From contig NZ_JASBAN010000001.1 in the NCBI RefSeq assembly GCF_029953305.1, positions 806,001 to 870,000 on the forward strand: DNA of 64,000 nucleotides, written 5' to 3'. Below are positions 17,625-27,051 of this stretch, piece by piece. Source of the stretch: Commensalibacter nepenthis. GTDB lineage: Bacteria > Pseudomonadota > Alphaproteobacteria > Acetobacterales > Acetobacteraceae. The position numbers and the translations under genes were made by a program. Below the pieces are notes generated by a model that saw only the letters and a list, made by a program, of their open reading frames with translations, had not been told where the DNA came from and searched no databases. Each line of letters begins with the position of its first letter. Position 1 is the stretch's first letter.

Positions 17625-20600
17625 TGAATATCTCCAAGCTTTTTATTAAACGCCCCATTGGCACTATTCTTTTAACAATCGCTTTGGTTCTTAGTGGTAT
17701 TTTAGGATATCGTCTGTTACCCATTGCAGATTTGCCCAATGTTGATATGCCCGTGATTATGATAAGGGCGCAGCAAGCTGGGGGAACACCAGAAGAGATC
17801 GCTTCCTCTATTGCTGCCCCTCTTGAGAAACGATTAGGACAAATCCCTGGCACGAATGAAATGACATCTCAGTCCACTCAGGGACAGGTCAGAATCATTA
17901 TGCAGTTTGATTTATCCCGTGATGTGAATAGTGCTGCTCGTGATGTGCAAGCAGCCTTACAAGCTGCACGCGCTGATTTACCAACATCCATACGATCAAA
18001 CCCATCTTATTTCAAGATGAACCCTGCTGCTTCGCCAATTATGATTATTGCAATCACATCCAAAACCAAAACGTTGGCACAATTATACGACTACACCACA
18101 AATGTCTTACAACAACAAATTTCAGCCATTAAAGGCGTTGGACAAGTTGAAATTGGGGGGAGTTCCCTTCCCGCCGTTCGTATTGATTTAAATCCTTTTC
18201 CTCTTTTTAAATATGGCATTGGCTTTGAGGATATCAGGGCTGCTCTTGCCTCGACCAACGCCCATACACCCAAAGGATTTATTGATGAGGGTGATAAACG
18301 CTATCAAATCGCAACAAACGATCAAGCACCGAAAGCAGAAGATTATAAAAGCATTGTGATTGCTTATCGAAATAATGCACCTGTTATGCTTAAAAATGTC
18401 GCAGAGATCAAAGATAGCGTCGAAGATATCCATAATGCAGGATTTTATAATAATGATCCTTCAATTATTGCAGTTGTCTTCCCACAAGCAGGCGCCAATA
18501 TCATAGAAACAACCGATGCCATTAACGCCACATTACCGCAATTACGAGCCGCATTACCTGCAGATACCCGTATTGAAGTGGCAATTGACCGTTCTGTTAC
18601 CATTCGTGCATCCCTTGCCGATACGCAAATGACCCTTGTTTTATCGGTTATTTTGGTTGTTGTTGTTGTCTTATTCTTTTTACAAGATTTGCGTTCTTTA
18701 CTCATTCCAGCAATTGTGGTGCCAACCTCCATTATTGCGACATTCGGAATGATGAAATTACTGGGATATTCGTTGAATAACTTCTCTCTCATGGCGTTAA
18801 CCATTTCAACTGGATTTGTTGTTGATGATGCGATTGTTGTTCTTGAAAACATTAATCGTCATATCGAAAGAGGTCTCTCGCCAATCAGAGCTGCCTTATA
18901 TGGTGCCAAAGAAGTCTCTTTTACCATTATTTCAATTACAATTTCATTGATTGCAGTCTTTGTTCCCATTCTTTTTATGGGTGGAATTGTCGGTAAACTA
19001 TTCCATGAATTCGCAATGACGCTCGCTATTGCGTTACTCGCCTCTATGTTCCTCTCATTGACATTAACGCCAATGATGTGCGCCTATATGCTGACCAGAC
19101 CTACTGCCAAGGATCCTACAAGGACATTAACATTCAAAGAAAAACTTTGTCAAAGCTGTGAAAGATTTATCAATGCTCTGGGTGATTTTTATCAAGATAC
19201 ATTAAAAGTCGCTTTACGCCACCCGATTTTGGTTGTGCTTTCTATTCCAGCAACCATTATCTTGATGATGTTCCTTTTTATCACCATGCCAAAAGGATTT
19301 TTCCCAAAGCAAGATACAGGCATATTAATTTGTCATTTGCAAGGCGATCAATCAATCTCTTTTCAAAATATGAGAAAAAAAATCATTGAGGTTCAAAAAA
19401 TCATCGTTCAAGACAAAGATGTGCAATCGATCTCTGCTTTTACTGGCGGCAGAGCCGTCAACCAAGGAAGTGTGTTTATCCAACTAACTGATAAAGACAA
19501 ACGCACTGGCACTGTCCAAGAAACTGTTGCTCGCCTTTCTAAAAAATTAAATAATCTCGTTGGTGCTAAATTTTATATTACTATTCCTGGATTAATTCAT
19601 GCCGGCGGTCGTTCTAGTAACGCAGAATATCAATATACGCTGCAAAGTGACTCTTCAAAAGATTTATATGATTGGATGCCGAAACTTGTAAATACCTTAC
19701 AAAAACATTCTGATATTGTCAAAGATGTATCTTCGGACATACAACAAGGTGGCGAAGCCATTGATGTTGATATTTTAAGAGATACCGCCCCACGCGTTCA
19801 GATCACGCCACAATTAATATCCAACACATTGTATGATGCTTTTGGTCAAAGGGCTGCATCAGTCATTTATAATCCGTTAAATCAATATCGCGTTATCATG
19901 GAAGTTAATCCCAAATTTGCTCAAAACGCTAATATTTTAGCGCAAACATGGGTAAGCGTTTCTGGCGGTACTGCCGGGGGTGGGGCAACGTCAAATACGA
20001 TACGTGTGTCAACCAACAGTAATATGAGCGAAGAAGCCAAAATCAACGAAAAAAATTTCAAAAACCAAGTCGCCAATCAGCTAGCAGGTGGGAATGGTGC
20101 ATCTAATGGTTCTGCCGTTTCCACATCTAGTCAAACAATGGTTCCTTTATCTATCGTAAGCCATAAAAAGCCCGCTTTAACATCGCTGAGTGTCAACCAT
20201 GAAGGCTTATTTGTATCTGCAACGCTGTCTTTCAATCTGGCCAAAGGAAAGTCACTGAGCGATGCCGTTCAATTAATTAAATCTGAAACGGTCAACATCC
20301 ACCTTCCCAAAAATATTTCAGGAAGTTTTTCTGGTAATGCAGCGCAATATCAACAAAATAGTGGCAGTGGTCTTGTTCTTATCTTTGCTGCTATTCTTGC
20401 TGTTTATGTGACCCTCGGGATTTTATATGAAAGCTATATCCACCCAATTACTATTCTTTCAACACTTCCCTCTGCTGGGGTTGGGGCATTGTTAGCATTG
20501 GATTTATTTGGACAAGAATTCACAATTATTGCCTTAATCGGCATTATCCTTTTAATTGGTATTGTCAAAAAGAATGCTATCTTGTTGGTCGATTTCGCAA

Positions 20601-20908
20601 TCAGTGCCGAAAAAATGGATAATATGGTGGCAAAAGATGCTATTGTACTGGCTTGTCAATTGCGTTTTCGACCAATTATGATGACGACCATTGCCGCTGC
20701 ATTTGGAAGTATTCCGCTAATTATCGCCAGCGGATATGCCAACGAACTGCGCCGTCCTCTTGGGATTGCGATTGTCGGGGGATTAATCATGAGCCAAGCA
20801 CTGACTTTATATACAACGCCCGTTATTTATCTTTATATGGATAAATTACGTCATTGGCGACCTTTCAAACGTTTCTTCTCCAAAAACAAAGGGCAACAAC
20901 GTGCATAA
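17624..20908 (+). CDS. RND efflux permease 2 (MdtC-like) with long Gly/Ser/Asn insertion
   Basis: Second permease of the same pump, 1094 residues, paralogous to the first along its whole length. TM4 aspartates (STGFVVDDAIVVLENI) and TM10 lysine (LIGIVKKNAILLVDFA) are intact, so both subunits look proton-competent. It is about 55-70 residues longer than usual MdtC proteins; the excess is mainly a low-complexity segment at about 777-839 (starts SGGTAGGGATSN, ends VSTSSQTM) in the second periplasmic loop, at the position where permease 1 has its shorter insertion. It is translationally coupled to permease 1 and overlaps the outer-membrane factor gene by eight bases. Confidence 0.92.
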   Translation: MNISKLFIKRPIGTILLTIALVLSGILGYRLLPIADLPNVDMPVIMIRAQQAGGTPEEIASSIAAPLEKRLGQIPGTNEMTSQSTQGQVRIIMQFDLSRDVNSAARDVQAALQAARADLPTSIRSNPSYFKMNPAASPIMIIAITSKTKTLAQLYDYTTNVLQQQISAIKGVGQVEIGGSSLPAVRIDLNPFPLFKYGIGFEDIRAALASTNAHTPKGFIDEGDKRYQIATNDQAPKAEDYKSIVIAYRNNAPVMLKNVAEIKDSVEDIHNAGFYNNDPSIIAVVFPQAGANIIETTDAINATLPQLRAALPADTRIEVAIDRSVTIRASLADTQMTLVLSVILVVVVVLFFLQDLRSLLIPAIVVPTSIIATFGMMKLLGYSLNNFSLMALTISTGFVVDDAIVVLENINRHIERGLSPIRAALYGAKEVSFTIISITISLIAVFVPILFMGGIVGKLFHEFAMTLAIALLASMFLSLTLTPMMCAYMLTRPTAKDPTRTLTFKEKLCQSCERFINALGDFYQDTLKVALRHPILVVLSIPATIILMMFLFITMPKGFFPKQDTGILICHLQGDQSISFQNMRKKIIEVQKIIVQDKDVQSISAFTGGRAVNQGSVFIQLTDKDKRTGTVQETVARLSKKLNNLVGAKFYITIPGLIHAGGRSSNAEYQYTLQSDSSKDLYDWMPKLVNTLQKHSDIVKDVSSDIQQGGEAIDVDILRDTAPRVQITPQLISNTLYDAFGQRAASVIYNPLNQYRVIMEVNPKFAQNANILAQTWVSVSGGTAGGGATSNTIRVSTNSNMSEEAKINEKNFKNQVANQLAGGNGASNGSAVSTSSQTMVPLSIVSHKKPALTSLSVNHEGLFVSATLSFNLAKGKSLSDAVQLIKSETVNIHLPKNISGSFSGNAAQYQQNSGSGLVLIFAAILAVYVTLGILYESYIHPITILSTLPSAGVGALLALDLFGQEFTIIALIGIILLIGIVKKNAILLVDFAISAEKMDNMVAKDAIVLACQLRFRPIMMTTIAAAFGSIPLIIASGYANELRRPLGIAIVGGLIMSQALTLYTTPVIYLYMDKLRHWRPFKRFFSKNKGQQRA

Positions 20909-22448
20909 TCTGTCTTTTTCGTTTTCATCATTTTACAGCAATGCGCTTTTTAAAAGCGTTTCTGTTGCTTGCGTTCTATCCTTAACCAGTTGTATGGCAG
21001 GACCAAACTATCACCGCCCTTCTGCTATTATTGCACCACAATTCAAAGAATTAAAACCTGTTGCTGGTTGGATCAATGCTGACCCAAATCTCGCCTCTGC
21101 TGAAAAAGGCGAATGGTGGAGAATTTATAATGATCCTTTGTTAAATCAACTAGAAGAACAAATCGATATTTCCAACCAAAACCTGAAACAAGCAGAAGCC
21201 TCCTACCGAAATGCACGGGCATTAATTGACCAAACCCGAGCAGGGTTTTTCCCAACATTGACCATGGGTCCCAGTTTTAATCGCCAAGGTAATGGTGGTG
21301 GTGCCACTGGCATCGGCAGTGGAGGAAATATCAGCTATGCCAAAGGACAAACCAAGAATACTTACGCTCTGCAAACAGCTGCCAGCTGGGATTTAGACCT
21401 TTGGGGGAAAATTAGACGAAATACCGAAAGCCAAGTTGCCTCTGCCCAAGCCAGTGCAGCAGATTTAGCCAACGCTCGTCTTTCCTATCAAAGCCAACTT
21501 GCACAAACCTATTTTAATCTACGTTACCAAGATTCTCTGATGGATTTACTCCAAAAAAACGTTAATTTTTACGAAGCATCATTGCGAGTAACGCAAAACC
21601 AACATAATGCTGGAACGATCGAACCCACAGCTCTGTTACAAGCCAAAACCCAATTACAACAAACCAAAGCCCAATTAACACAAGCAGGAATAGCAAGAGC
21701 GCAATATGAACATGCTATTGCGATTTTAATTGGTAAACCTCCAGCAGAGGTTAATATTCCTCATGGACAATTGAGCTTCGCAGTCCCCGCTATCCCTGTC
21801 GCGGTTCCTGCTGCGCTTTTACAACGCAGACCTGATATCGCCTCTGCTGAAAGAAAAATGCAAGAGCAGAATGCACAAATTGGTGCTGCTATTGCTGCGT
21901 TTTATCCTGATGTCACCCTTACTGCCAGTTTAAGCTATAGTGGTGATCCAGTCGGGAGCTTAGTTCAAGTTGCCAATCGTATTTGGTCTTTGGGTGCATC
22001 TGCCTCCGAGACGCTTTTTGACGGTGGTTCCAGAACATCCTTGGTAAAACAAGCAGAGGCTCAATATGACATGGCTGTTGCTACCTACCGACAAACGGTT
22101 CTAGAGGCTATACAAGGTGTAGAAGATCAACTTTCTAACTTACGTATTTTAGATGAACAATATAAGCAACAACAACAAGCTGTAGAATTAGCAAACCAAA
22201 CAGTTCAAATCGCGCTCAATCAATATAAAGTTGGAACAGAAGATTATACAACAGTTGTAACGCAACAAATCACATCACTCAACAATCAACAAACAGCACT
22301 GGGTATTCAACAACAACGCATGGTTGATAGTGTTCTATTAATTCAAAATCTAGGTGGTGGATGGAATGATAAACGTTTACCAAGCCGATCTTCATTAACC
22401 TCTAATCTGCCTTTTGTTCCGCCTTTTATCCAAAAAAATCCAAATTAA
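20901..22448 (+). CDS. outer-membrane efflux lipoprotein (TolC/NodT family)
   Basis: Outer-membrane channel that completes the tripartite pump. The N-terminal lipoprotein signal ends in lipobox LTSC, followed by GPNYHRP, typical of NodT-family factors. Two outer-membrane efflux repeats follow, with the family sequences GEWWRIYNDPLLNQLEEQ, AASWDLDLWGKIRRNTES, VPAALLQRRPDIASAERKMQ and ATYRQTVLEAIQGVEDQLSN. It starts at GTG 20901, inside the end of the permease gene; AAAGGG seven bases upstream serves as Shine-Dalgarno sequence and no in-frame ATG fits before the lipobox. The 515-residue length is normal. The gene ends 32 bases from the convergent MFS gene. Confidence 0.92.
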   Translation: MHNLSFSFSSFYSNALFKSVSVACVLSLTSCMAGPNYHRPSAIIAPQFKELKPVAGWINADPNLASAEKGEWWRIYNDPLLNQLEEQIDISNQNLKQAEASYRNARALIDQTRAGFFPTLTMGPSFNRQGNGGGATGIGSGGNISYAKGQTKNTYALQTAASWDLDLWGKIRRNTESQVASAQASAADLANARLSYQSQLAQTYFNLRYQDSLMDLLQKNVNFYEASLRVTQNQHNAGTIEPTALLQAKTQLQQTKAQLTQAGIARAQYEHAIAILIGKPPAEVNIPHGQLSFAVPAIPVAVPAALLQRRPDIASAERKMQEQNAQIGAAIAAFYPDVTLTASLSYSGDPVGSLVQVANRIWSLGASASETLFDGGSRTSLVKQAEAQYDMAVATYRQTVLEAIQGVEDQLSNLRILDEQYKQQQQAVELANQTVQIALNQYKVGTEDYTTVVTQQITSLNNQQTALGIQQQRMVDSVLLIQNLGGGWNDKRLPSRSSLTSNLPFVPPFIQKNPN

Positions 22449-22480
22449 TTATAAACATATTATATATGCATAATGAATTT

Positions 22481-23635
22481 TTATTTTTTACTTCTATAAT
22501 ATGATATTAATGCGAGAGCAAAAGCAGTTATCGATAATAATCCCCCTGCAAAATTAGGGGATCCATATCCAAATTGACACGCAATCGCCAACCCACCAAT
22601 CCAAGCACCCAAAGCATTTCCAAGGTTAAACATTCCAATATTAAAAGACGAGATTAAATTCGCAGCCCCTGCTTGACGCGCTTTGGTCATGACTAAATGT
22701 TGGATTGGAGATACAGTTGCAAATCCAAAAGCTGCTATAAAAAAGACGCTAACCAACAGAACCCATTGATTTGCAGCCAGAAAATATAAAATAAACAACA
22801 TCAGTGCTTGTAATAACAAACTGGACAATAATACAGGCATCAAAGATTTACTGGCTAATTTCCCGCCCAAAATATTTCCTATACACAACCCCAATCCAAA
22901 TATAAATAATACCCAAGGCACAGCCGTATCATGAAATCCCGCTACCTTTGTTACTACGGGTGCAATATACGTAATTGAGGTAAAAAATGCAGCAGGTCCT
23001 AATACCGTAATAGCCAATGTGATTAAAACATCAAGATCCTTAAAAACAGCAAACTCTCGTCGAAGATCAAATTCAGGTTCGTCTTCTCTTCGAATTTTTT
23101 CTGGAACAAGTTTAGCAACCCAAATAAAAGCAATAATACCAATGATCGTAATCATATAGAAAACAAAATGCCAGGATATTTTATACCCTAAATAAGTTAC
23201 CAAAGGTGTCCCAATCAGAGTAGATAACGTCAAACCGCTGAACATAAAAGAAATAGCAGCAGTTTCCCTTCCCTTACATAATTCAACCGCGATCAAAGAA
23301 CCGATGCCAATAAAAGCACCATGAGTCAAAGATGTAATAAACCTGCCAATAAGAAGCACAGAAAAATAAGGAGACCAAGCAGTAATCAAATTCCCGACGA
23401 TAAATAGTCCAACCAATATCAAAAGCATCTTCTTTTGAGGAATCTTTGCACCTAAAATCACAATAATGGGTGTGAAAACAAAAACACCCAATGCATAAAT
23501 TGTTGCGGCATATCCTGCATTATCAATAGAAATCTTGAAATCATGTGAGATAAAGGGCAACAAACCAGATATTGAAAACTCAGTAATTCCAATACCAAAA
23601 GTCATCATTCCCAAAGCCCATATTGCTAATGGCAT
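22481..23635 (-). CDS. MFS transporter, DHA1/AraJ-like
   Basis: A 384-residue major facilitator with 12 predicted helices, starting PLAIWALGMMTFGIGITEF. The loop 2-3 region (VILGAKIPQKKMLLILVG) and late SFNIGMFNLGNALGAWIGG match the sugar-efflux/chloramphenicol-resistance-like DHA1 group, which exports sugars, arabinose-type compounds or drugs; the true substrate is unknown. I chose ATG 23635 because GAGAGGA lies six bases upstream; longer in-frame starts at 23695 lack this. It lies downstream of the rplQ terminator on the same strand, so its own promoter should be in 23636-23715. It is convergent with the RND pump operon and there is no clear terminator between them. Confidence 0.88.
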   Translation of the reverse strand: MPLAIWALGMMTFGIGITEFSISGLLPFISHDFKISIDNAGYAATIYALGVFVFTPIIVILGAKIPQKKMLLILVGLFIVGNLITAWSPYFSVLLIGRFITSLTHGAFIGIGSLIAVELCKGRETAAISFMFSGLTLSTLIGTPLVTYLGYKISWHFVFYMITIIGIIAFIWVAKLVPEKIRREDEPEFDLRREFAVFKDLDVLITLAITVLGPAAFFTSITYIAPVVTKVAGFHDTAVPWVLFIFGLGLCIGNILGGKLASKSLMPVLLSSLLLQALMLFILYFLAANQWVLLVSVFFIAAFGFATVSPIQHLVMTKARQAGAANLISSFNIGMFNLGNALGAWIGGLAIACQFGYGSPNFAGGLLSITAFALALISYYRSKK

Positions 23636-23715
23636 ATATATCCTCTCGTTATACATATTATTTAAAAAAGTTACAAATTGTGAATATATAATCAATAACC
23701 ACTCATCAAAACAAA

Positions 23716-23742
23716 AAAAGAGGTGGAAAAACCACCTCTTTT
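23716..23742 (-). terminator. intrinsic terminator of the alpha ribosomal operon
   Basis: Perfect 11-base stem (AAAAGAGGTGG at 23716-23726 with CCACCTCTTTT at 23732-23742) and a five-base loop, followed on the minus strand by a T-run. It lies 29 bases after the rplQ stop and closes the long ribosomal block. Confidence 0.88.
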
Positions 23743-23770
23743 CTTTATTCAGTTACTGCAAAATTATAAA

Positions 23771-24196
23771 TTAAGCAGCGAAATCATCTATTTCTTCAAC
23801 TTCAGGTTTTGGACCGCTATCCAAACCTTTAGCATTGACATCGCGTTCAACAAGTTCGATTACTGCCATGTTTGCTGCATCGCCATAGCGAACACCAGCT
23901 TTTAATACGCGGCTATACCCACCTTGACGGGATTTATAGCGTTCTGCAATCGTAGAAAATAACTTAGAAACAATTGTTTCATCACGTAATAATGCAAATG
24001 CTTGTCTACGTGCATGTAAATCACCACGTTTACCAAGAGTAATTAATTTTTCTACAACTGGGCGCAGTTCTTTTGCTTTTGGCAAAGTTGTTGTAATTTG
24101 TTCATGCTTGATTAAAGCAACAGCCATGTTACGGAACATCGCTTTACGATGGGACGTTGTAACACCAAGCTTACGGCCAGACATACCGTGACGCAT
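23771..24196 (-). CDS. rplQ: 50S ribosomal protein L17
   Basis: Large-subunit protein near the peptide exit tunnel. It begins with the family signature [20 protein letters not shown] and has [20 protein letters not shown] and the conserved [10 protein letters not shown]. The 141 residues include a short acidic tail ([10 protein letters not shown]) as in many alphaproteobacterial L17 proteins. It is last in the alpha operon, 30 bases after rpoA and just before the terminator. Confidence 0.97.
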   Translation of the reverse strand: MRHGMSGRKLGVTTSHRKAMFRNMAVALIKHEQITTTLPKAKELRPVVEKLITLGKRGDLHARRQAFALLRDETIVSKLFSTIAERYKSRQGGYSRVLKAGVRYGDAANMAVIELVERDVNAKGLDSGPKPEVEEIDDFAA

Positions 24197-24226
24197 AATT
24201 TATTCTATCCTTTTTTGTTCAAAATG

Positions 24227-25246
24227 CTAAAACAGCTCATCCAGCCGTTTTGCTAACTCTTCGATATTTTCAGGTGGCCATGCTGGCACATTCATTCCAA
24301 GGGATAAGCCCATTGATGAAAGAACTTCTTTAATTTCATTCAATGACTTACGACCAAAGTTAGGTGTGCGCAACATTTCCTGTTCAGTTCTTTGTACTAA
24401 ATCACCAATATATACGATATTATCGTTTTTCAAGCAATTTGCACTACGAACTGACAACTCAAGTTCGTCCACTTTACGCAATAAATTACGATTAAATGGC
24501 AAGTCTTCTTGAGGCTCTTCGGCTTGAACAGGTTTTGGTTCATCAAAATTAATAAAGAGTTGTAACTGATCCTGTAAGATACGTGCTGCCAAAGCAACAG
24601 CATTTTCAGGCGTTACAGAACCATCTGTTTCCAAAGTTAATAACAATTTGTCAAAGTCAGTTACCTGACCAACACGTGTTGGCTCAACTTTGTATGAAAC
24701 ACGACGAACAGGAGAATAAATAGCATCAATAGGAATCATACCAATTGGTGCATCCTCTTGACGATTTGCTGCCGCTGGAACATAACCTTTACCCATAGAA
24801 ACGGTAAATTCCATCCCAAGCTTTACCCCATCATCAAGCGTACAAATAACCAAATCAGGATTCATAATTTCGATATCATGATCTGTTTGAATTTGCCCTG
24901 CTGTCACTTGTCCCGGACCAACCGCAGATAAAATCATACGTTTGGGACCTTCACTATGCATACGAATAGCAAGTTGCTTTACGTTCAACACAATGTCAGT
25001 AACATCTTCACGAACCCCATTTACAGAGGAAAATTCATGAAGAACACCATCAATACGGAGCGCTGTTACAGCTGCCCCTTGAAGGGAAGAAAGAAGTATT
25101 CGCCGAAGCGCATTACCGAGCGTCATGCCGAAGCCACGTTCAAGCGGCTCCGCCACCACGGTCGCCACATTAGATGACGCCGAGCCCGGTTCGACTTCCA
25201 GCTTCTCTGGTTTTATAAGAGATTGCCAGTTTTTTTGGAGGACCAA
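24227..25246 (-). CDS. rpoA: RNA polymerase alpha subunit
   Basis: The alpha subunit nucleates RNA polymerase assembly and contacts upstream promoter DNA and activators. The N-terminal dimerization domain (about 1-235) shows [20 protein letters not shown]; the C-terminal domain (about 255-330) shows the helix-hairpin-helix [18 protein letters not shown]. Length 339 is typical for alphaproteobacteria. It is preceded by a 118-base gap containing two hairpins, which is long for this operon and suggests separate control from rpsM-rpsK. Confidence 0.97.
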   Translation of the reverse strand: MVLQKNWQSLIKPEKLEVEPGSASSNVATVVAEPLERGFGMTLGNALRRILLSSLQGAAVTALRIDGVLHEFSSVNGVREDVTDIVLNVKQLAIRMHSEGPKRMILSAVGPGQVTAGQIQTDHDIEIMNPDLVICTLDDGVKLGMEFTVSMGKGYVPAAANRQEDAPIGMIPIDAIYSPVRRVSYKVEPTRVGQVTDFDKLLLTLETDGSVTPENAVALAARILQDQLQLFINFDEPKPVQAEEPQEDLPFNRNLLRKVDELELSVRSANCLKNDNIVYIGDLVQRTEQEMLRTPNFGRKSLNEIKEVLSSMGLSLGMNVPAWPPENIEELAKRLDELF

Positions 25247-25289
25247 GGTGGTGGCCTTTCAATTCAGAATTTTGCCATAGAGGCGACAA

Positions 25290-25313
25290 AATCCTAACCA
25301 AAAGATTAGGATT
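25290..25313 (-). other. hairpin A in the rpsK-rpoA gap
   Basis: Arms AATCCTAA (25290-25297) and TTAGGATT (25306-25313), eight paired bases and an eight-base loop, about 45 bases before the rpoA start. No T-run follows on the minus strand, so it is not a simple terminator. Confidence 0.55.
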
Positions 25314-25321
25314 AATCTTCT

Positions 25322-25353
25322 GTTATTTTTCTAAAAAACTTTAGAGAAATAAC
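25322..25353 (-). other. hairpin B in the rpsK-rpoA gap
   Basis: Arms GTTATTT-x-TCTAAA (25322-25335) and TTTAGA-x-AAATAAC (25340-25353), 13 paired bases with one mismatch and a four-base loop, 11 bases after the rpsK stop. It lacks a T-run downstream. It could be a processing or 3'-end stabilizing element. Confidence 0.55.
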
Positions 25354-25364
25354 AAAAAAACGGA

Positions 25365-25757
25365 TTAAACGCGACGTCGTTTACGTGGACGACATCCGTT
25401 ATGTGGCACTGGGGTCATATCCCGAATAGAAGTGACGGTAAAACCAACAGCCTGTAATGCACGTAATGCACTTTCACGACCTGATCCTGGACCAGAAACT
25501 TCAATTTCAAGTGTCTCCATACCATGTTCACGTGCTTTTTTACCAGCATCTTCTGCAGCCATTTGCGCTGCATAAGGTGTTGATTTACGAGAGCCTTTAA
25601 ATCCTTGCGCACCTGCTGAAGACCAAGAAATAGCATTCCCTTGAACATCAGAAATTGTAATCATTGTATTATTAAACGTAGACAAAACATGTGCTACGCC
25701 AGAAATAATGTTTTTGCGTTCTTTTTTTCTAAGACGCGGAGCGGCGGGTTTCGCCAT
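25365..25757 (-). CDS. rpsK: 30S ribosomal protein S11
   Basis: Platform protein of the 30S subunit that contacts 16S rRNA near the mRNA exit. It shows [20 protein letters not shown], the [13 protein letters not shown] helix and the conserved C-terminus [12 protein letters not shown]. 130 residues, normal. It lies 51 bases behind rpsM. Confidence 0.97.
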   Translation of the reverse strand: MAKPAAPRLRKKERKNIISGVAHVLSTFNNTMITISDVQGNAISWSSAGAQGFKGSRKSTPYAAQMAAEDAGKKAREHGMETLEIEVSGPGSGRESALRALQAVGFTVTSIRDMTPVPHNGCRPRKRRRV

Positions 25758-25808
25758 GACTTTTTTTATCCTGTTGTTTAGTTACAAAAATAAAAACCAA
25801 CCTAGGAA

Positions 25809-26186
25809 CTAGCGTGTTGCTTTTTTCTTACCAGCAATAGCAACTGCCTTACCTTTACGCGTACGCGCATTCGTATGGGTTCTTTGCCCTCTGACAGGTA
25901 AACCACGACGGTGACGCAAGCCACGGTAGCATCCTAAATCCATTAAACGTTTAATATTCATGGCGACTTCACGACGAAGATCACCTTCAACTTGATATTC
26001 ACTATCAATTAACTCGCGAATCTTCAGAATTTCATCGTCTGAAAGTTCGTTCACTCTGCGTGCTTCAGGAATTGAAAGTTTATTACAAATTTCCTGTGCT
26101 TTTGTAGGCCCAATGCCATAAATATAACGCAGACCAATTGCTACCCGTTTGTTTGTCGGGATGTTTACGCCGGCAATACGCGCCAC
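25809..26186 (-). CDS. rpsM: 30S ribosomal protein S13
   Basis: Head protein of the 30S subunit that bridges to the 50S and contacts P-site tRNA. It begins [20 protein letters not shown] and ends with the basic tail [20 protein letters not shown]. 125 residues, normal. It opens the alpha operon after a 202-base gap; rpmJ, which often lies here in other bacteria, is absent. Confidence 0.97.
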   Translation of the reverse strand: MARIAGVNIPTNKRVAIGLRYIYGIGPTKAQEICNKLSIPEARRVNELSDDEILKIRELIDSEYQVEGDLRREVAMNIKRLMDLGCYRGLRHRRGLPVRGQRTHTNARTRKGKAVAIAGKKKATR

Positions 26187-26314
26187 GCCTGTTACTCCTC
26201 AATTAACCTAAAAAAAATTCAGGCTTATTTCTTTAACAATCGGCTACTCAACAAAAACACAACTACTTTTTATAAAGTAATGTTTAAAAATAGCCAACAA
26301 CCTAAAATACCTAT

Positions 26315-26343
26315 AAAGGCAGCAATATAACCTTCCTGCCTTT
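26315..26343 (-). terminator. weak terminator-like hairpin between adk and rpsM
   Basis: Arms AAAGGCAG (26315-26322) and CTGCCTTT (26336-26343) with a 13-base loop, in the gap after rpsM control region and before adk, reading toward lower coordinates on the minus strand from adk. It lies 46 bases before the adk stop side (adk ends at 26389). It may partly separate secY-adk from the alpha operon; there is only a short T-rich tail. Confidence 0.4.
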
Positions 26344-26388
26344 AGAGTCAATACCGCAACACAAAAAATTTATTTTGTATAAAGAATT

Positions 26389-27051
26389 CTAGTTGCTCAG
26401 TTTAATTTGTTTTAAAACTTGGTCAATGTCTTTTCTGACATCTTTCACGCTTTTCATCCCATTTATTGCATATAAACAGTTTTTTTTCTGATAGTATGGC
26501 AATAATGGCGCAGTTTGCTTACGATATGTTTCTAATCTTGCTAAAACAGTATCTTTATTATCATCAGCTCTGGCAACAAAGTCCGTTGAGCCACAACTAT
26601 CGCAAACCCCTTCTACCATGGGGTGCTTAAATTGCTTATGGTAACTTGCACCACAGCTTGCACAACTAAATCGACCTGAAATCCGTTCTGCTAAAATTTC
26701 TTCATCAACTTCCAAAGAAAGTACTGCATCCAATTTCATTCCTTGAGAAGCAAACATTTTATCGAGCGCTTCAGCCTGCCCTAAACTACGAGGGAAACCA
26801 TCAAGAATGAAACCATTTTTACAATCATCTGCTTGGATTCTTTTTTGAATCATGGAAACGATTAAATCATCTGGTACTAATTCCCCATTATCCATGATTT
26901 TTTTTGCAAGTTTACCAATATCTGATTCTGCTTTTACCTCAGCACGTAGCATATCCCCTGTAGAAATTTGAGCTATTTTATATTCTTGTGCGAGATACTG
27001 AGATTGTGTTCCCTTACCCGCTCCAGGAGGTCCTAAAAAAACTAACTTCAT
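26389..27051 (-). CDS. adk: adenylate kinase with four-cysteine LID
   Basis: Cytoplasmic enzyme that interconverts ATP plus AMP and two ADP. P-loop GPPGAGKGT is at 7-15, the AMP-binding TGDMLR at 31-36 and FILDGFPRSLGQA at 81-93. The LID carries Cys130, Cys133, Cys150 and Cys153 (CASC and CDSC), the zinc-binding type that is common in Gram-positive bacteria and in some proteobacteria but not in E. coli. 220 residues. Its ATG overlaps the secY stop as ATGA, so it is translationally coupled to secY, the usual alphaproteobacterial and Gram-positive order. Confidence 0.96.
   Translation of the reverse strand: MKLVFLGPPGAGKGTQSQYLAQEYKIAQISTGDMLRAEVKAESDIGKLAKKIMDNGELVPDDLIVSMIQKRIQADDCKNGFILDGFPRSLGQAEALDKMFASQGMKLDAVLSLEVDEEILAERISGRFSCASCGASYHKQFKHPMVEGVCDSCGSTDFVARADDNKDTVLARLETYRKQTAPLLPYYQKKNCLYAINGMKSVKDVRKDIDQVLKQIKLSN

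Noticed and set aside
22449-22480. Terminator between the convergent outer-membrane factor and MFS genes
   Set aside because: Only a short AT palindrome is present, too weak to call.
26187-26388. Possible rpmJ (L36) between adk and rpsM
   Set aside because: No short frame with the L36 CxxC pattern is present; the gap holds only a weak hairpin.
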